Positions 63,233 to 64,000 of a DNA stretch of 64,000 nucleotides are shown here, piece after piece (position 1 is the first letter of the stretch; each line of letters opens with the position of its first letter). Source of the DNA: DATADD01 sp046262355. GTDB lineage: Bacteria; Actinomycetota; CADDZG01; WHSQ01. The notes beneath the pieces are model-generated. The model worked only from the letters and a program-made list of their open reading frames with translations. It searched no databases and was not told the DNA's origin. The stretch lies in the NCBI GenBank assembly GCA_046262355.1, contig JBHEMX010000099.1:43896-107895 (forward strand), in the 5' to 3' direction. Position numbers and translations under genes: made by a program.

Positions 63233-63652
63233 ATGGCCACTGAGCGGCCGCGCATCGGTGTGGGAGCCATCGCCGTGCGCGCGCGAAGACTCCTCATGGT
63301 TCGCCGCGGAAACGAGCTCGCGCGCGGGCTGTGGTCGCTTCCCGGAGGCCACCTGGAGACGGGCGAGTACATCGCCCAGGCGGTCCGCAGAGAGGTGGCC
63401 GAGGAGACCGGGCTCGAGGTGCGGGTGGGCGACCTCGTGGGGATCTTCGAGGTGCCCGGCGAGCCCCACTACGTGATCCTCGACTACCTCGTTGAGGTCG
63501 CGGGCGACCCGACCCCGACGCCCGGCGTCGACGCTCTCGAGGCCCGCTGGGTCGACTTCGACGACGTCCTGCAGCTCAGGTGCACCCCGCGCTTCGTCGA
63601 GACGCTGCGGGGTTGGGGCGTGCTCCCGTCAGCAGACGAACAGCGCGACTAG
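63233..63652 (+). CDS. Nudix hydrolase
   Basis: This 139-residue pyrophosphohydrolase has the Nudix box GGHLETGEYIAQAV-RREVAEETG (Gx5Ex7REUXEEXGU), with all metal-binding glutamates present. Such proteins clean damaged or signalling nucleotides. The ATG at 63233 is used because the strand GVGAIAVRARRLLMVRRG starts there. It overlaps the end of the convergent PASTA-protein gene by 24 bp. Confidence 0.9.
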   Translation: MATERPRIGVGAIAVRARRLLMVRRGNELARGLWSLPGGHLETGEYIAQAVRREVAEETGLEVRVGDLVGIFEVPGEPHYVILDYLVEVAGDPTPTPGVDALEARWVDFDDVLQLRCTPRFVETLRGWGVLPSADEQRD

Positions 63653-64000
63653 ATCGTTCTCCCTCACCGTCGTCCCCTGGATCGGATCGGTCTCGACGAC
63701 CGTATCTCCGCCACCACACGACTGGACGACCTCCACGCGCAGACCGCGCCCGCGCAGCTTCGAGCGCGCCCCGGCAACGGACGTGTTTCGGACGTCGGGC
63801 AGCGTGAGCTGCTCGAACTCAGGGCCCGCCGACACCGCCGCCGTGACGCGGCTGCCTTGCGAGATGATGTCGCCCGCGGCGGGGGTCGTGCGAACGACCT
63901 TCCCGGGCGCGATGCGGTTCGAGTAGATCTTGTCGACGGAGATATCGAATCCGTGAGCTCGCAGCTTCTTGCGGGCGCGCTCCAGGCGCATGCCGACGAC
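63629..64000 (-). CDS. PASTA-repeat C-terminus of a probable PknB-type kinase (5' part outside)
   Basis: The visible about 120 residues contain one full PASTA repeat and the end of another (LERARKKLRAHGFDISV, TTPAAGDIISQGSRVTAAVS, LPDVRNTSVAGARSKLRG). PASTA repeats bind peptidoglycan fragments outside the membrane, mostly at the C-terminus of Ser/Thr kinases of the PknB/PrkC type or of penicillin-binding proteins. The kinase or transpeptidase domain lies beyond the window. The final VALFVC ends at a TAG. Confidence 0.75.
   Translation of the reverse strand, partial: VVGMRLERARKKLRAHGFDISVDKIYSNRIAPGKVVRTTPAAGDIISQGSRVTAAVSAGPEFEQLTLPDVRNTSVAGARSKLRGRGLRVEVVQSCGGGDTVVETDPIQGTTVRENDLVALFVC

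Overview
The window is GC-rich, densely packed bacterial chromosome. It points to an uncultured, probably deep-branching member of Actinomycetota. Evidence for this includes a UvrD2-type helicase with a C-terminal HRDC domain, a paired AdnA/AdnB-like helicase-nuclease, an InhA-like FabI, homodimeric AceE, ThyX, a FolP2-type protein, and small DUF5319, DUF5679 and DUF6458 proteins. At least ten genes have a TAnnnT-like -10 hexamer only 6-8 nt before the start codon, the layout expected of leaderless mRNAs. The phylum call is inference from gene content; no rRNA or tRNA gene was seen.

Layout. 1-7.2 kb: the 5' part of sufB behind a palindromic operator candidate, an LmbE-type deacetylase with a thioesterase, an orphan response regulator, uvrD2, fabI, an AbrB-like regulator, and two wrecked histidine kinases. 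7.2-20.5 kb: a carbohydrate locus with a tyrosine phosphatase, GH38 alpha-mannosidase, sugar ABC ATPase, PfkB kinase and aldo/keto reductase, then a reverse-strand operon for a Tat lipoprotein binding protein, two permeases, a GH1 and a GH13 enzyme. 20.6-35.7 kb: metallophosphoesterase, ParB-like protein, aceE, a CBS protein, a chimeric lhr-nei pseudogene, nhaA, an S2P-type protease, and adnB/adnA. 35.7-42.7 kb: cupredoxin, a small protein with a sliding-clamp motif, a DacB-like peptidase, small hypotheticals, and a histidine kinase behind a strong terminator. 42.7-47.0 kb: a collapsing Tad pilus locus. 47.1-64 kb: RecB-like nuclease, lgt-thyX, the histidine-degradation genes hutU/hutF-like/hutH/hutI with glutamate dehydrogenase nearby, dodecin, a histone-H1-like protein, an orphan prepilin peptidase, GNAT, FolP2, an EamA transporter, Nudix, and the PASTA tail of a probable PknB-type kinase.

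How genes work together. The carbohydrate block takes up an oligosaccharide and trims it inside the cell; the separate ATPase gene probably energises the permeases. HutH, HutU and HutI convert histidine to formiminoglutamate, the HutF-like amidohydrolase could deiminate it, and glutamate dehydrogenase could pass glutamate carbon to 2-oxoglutarate; no hutG is present. UvrD2, AdnAB and the RecB-like nuclease form a DNA-repair set.

The most striking theme is gene erosion beside intact housekeeping genes. Four separate places hold fused or truncated remnants: a kinase ATPase tail before uvrD2, a sensor/PAS/HisKA/receiver remnant after abrB, an in-frame lhr-nei fusion, and a Tad locus with a beheaded TadE, frameshifted CpaE and CpaF, and CpaF joined to the last 35 residues of TadC. 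No CRISPR array, prophage, insertion sequence or recognisable defence system was seen. No stretch over 300 bases lacks a gene or gene remnant.
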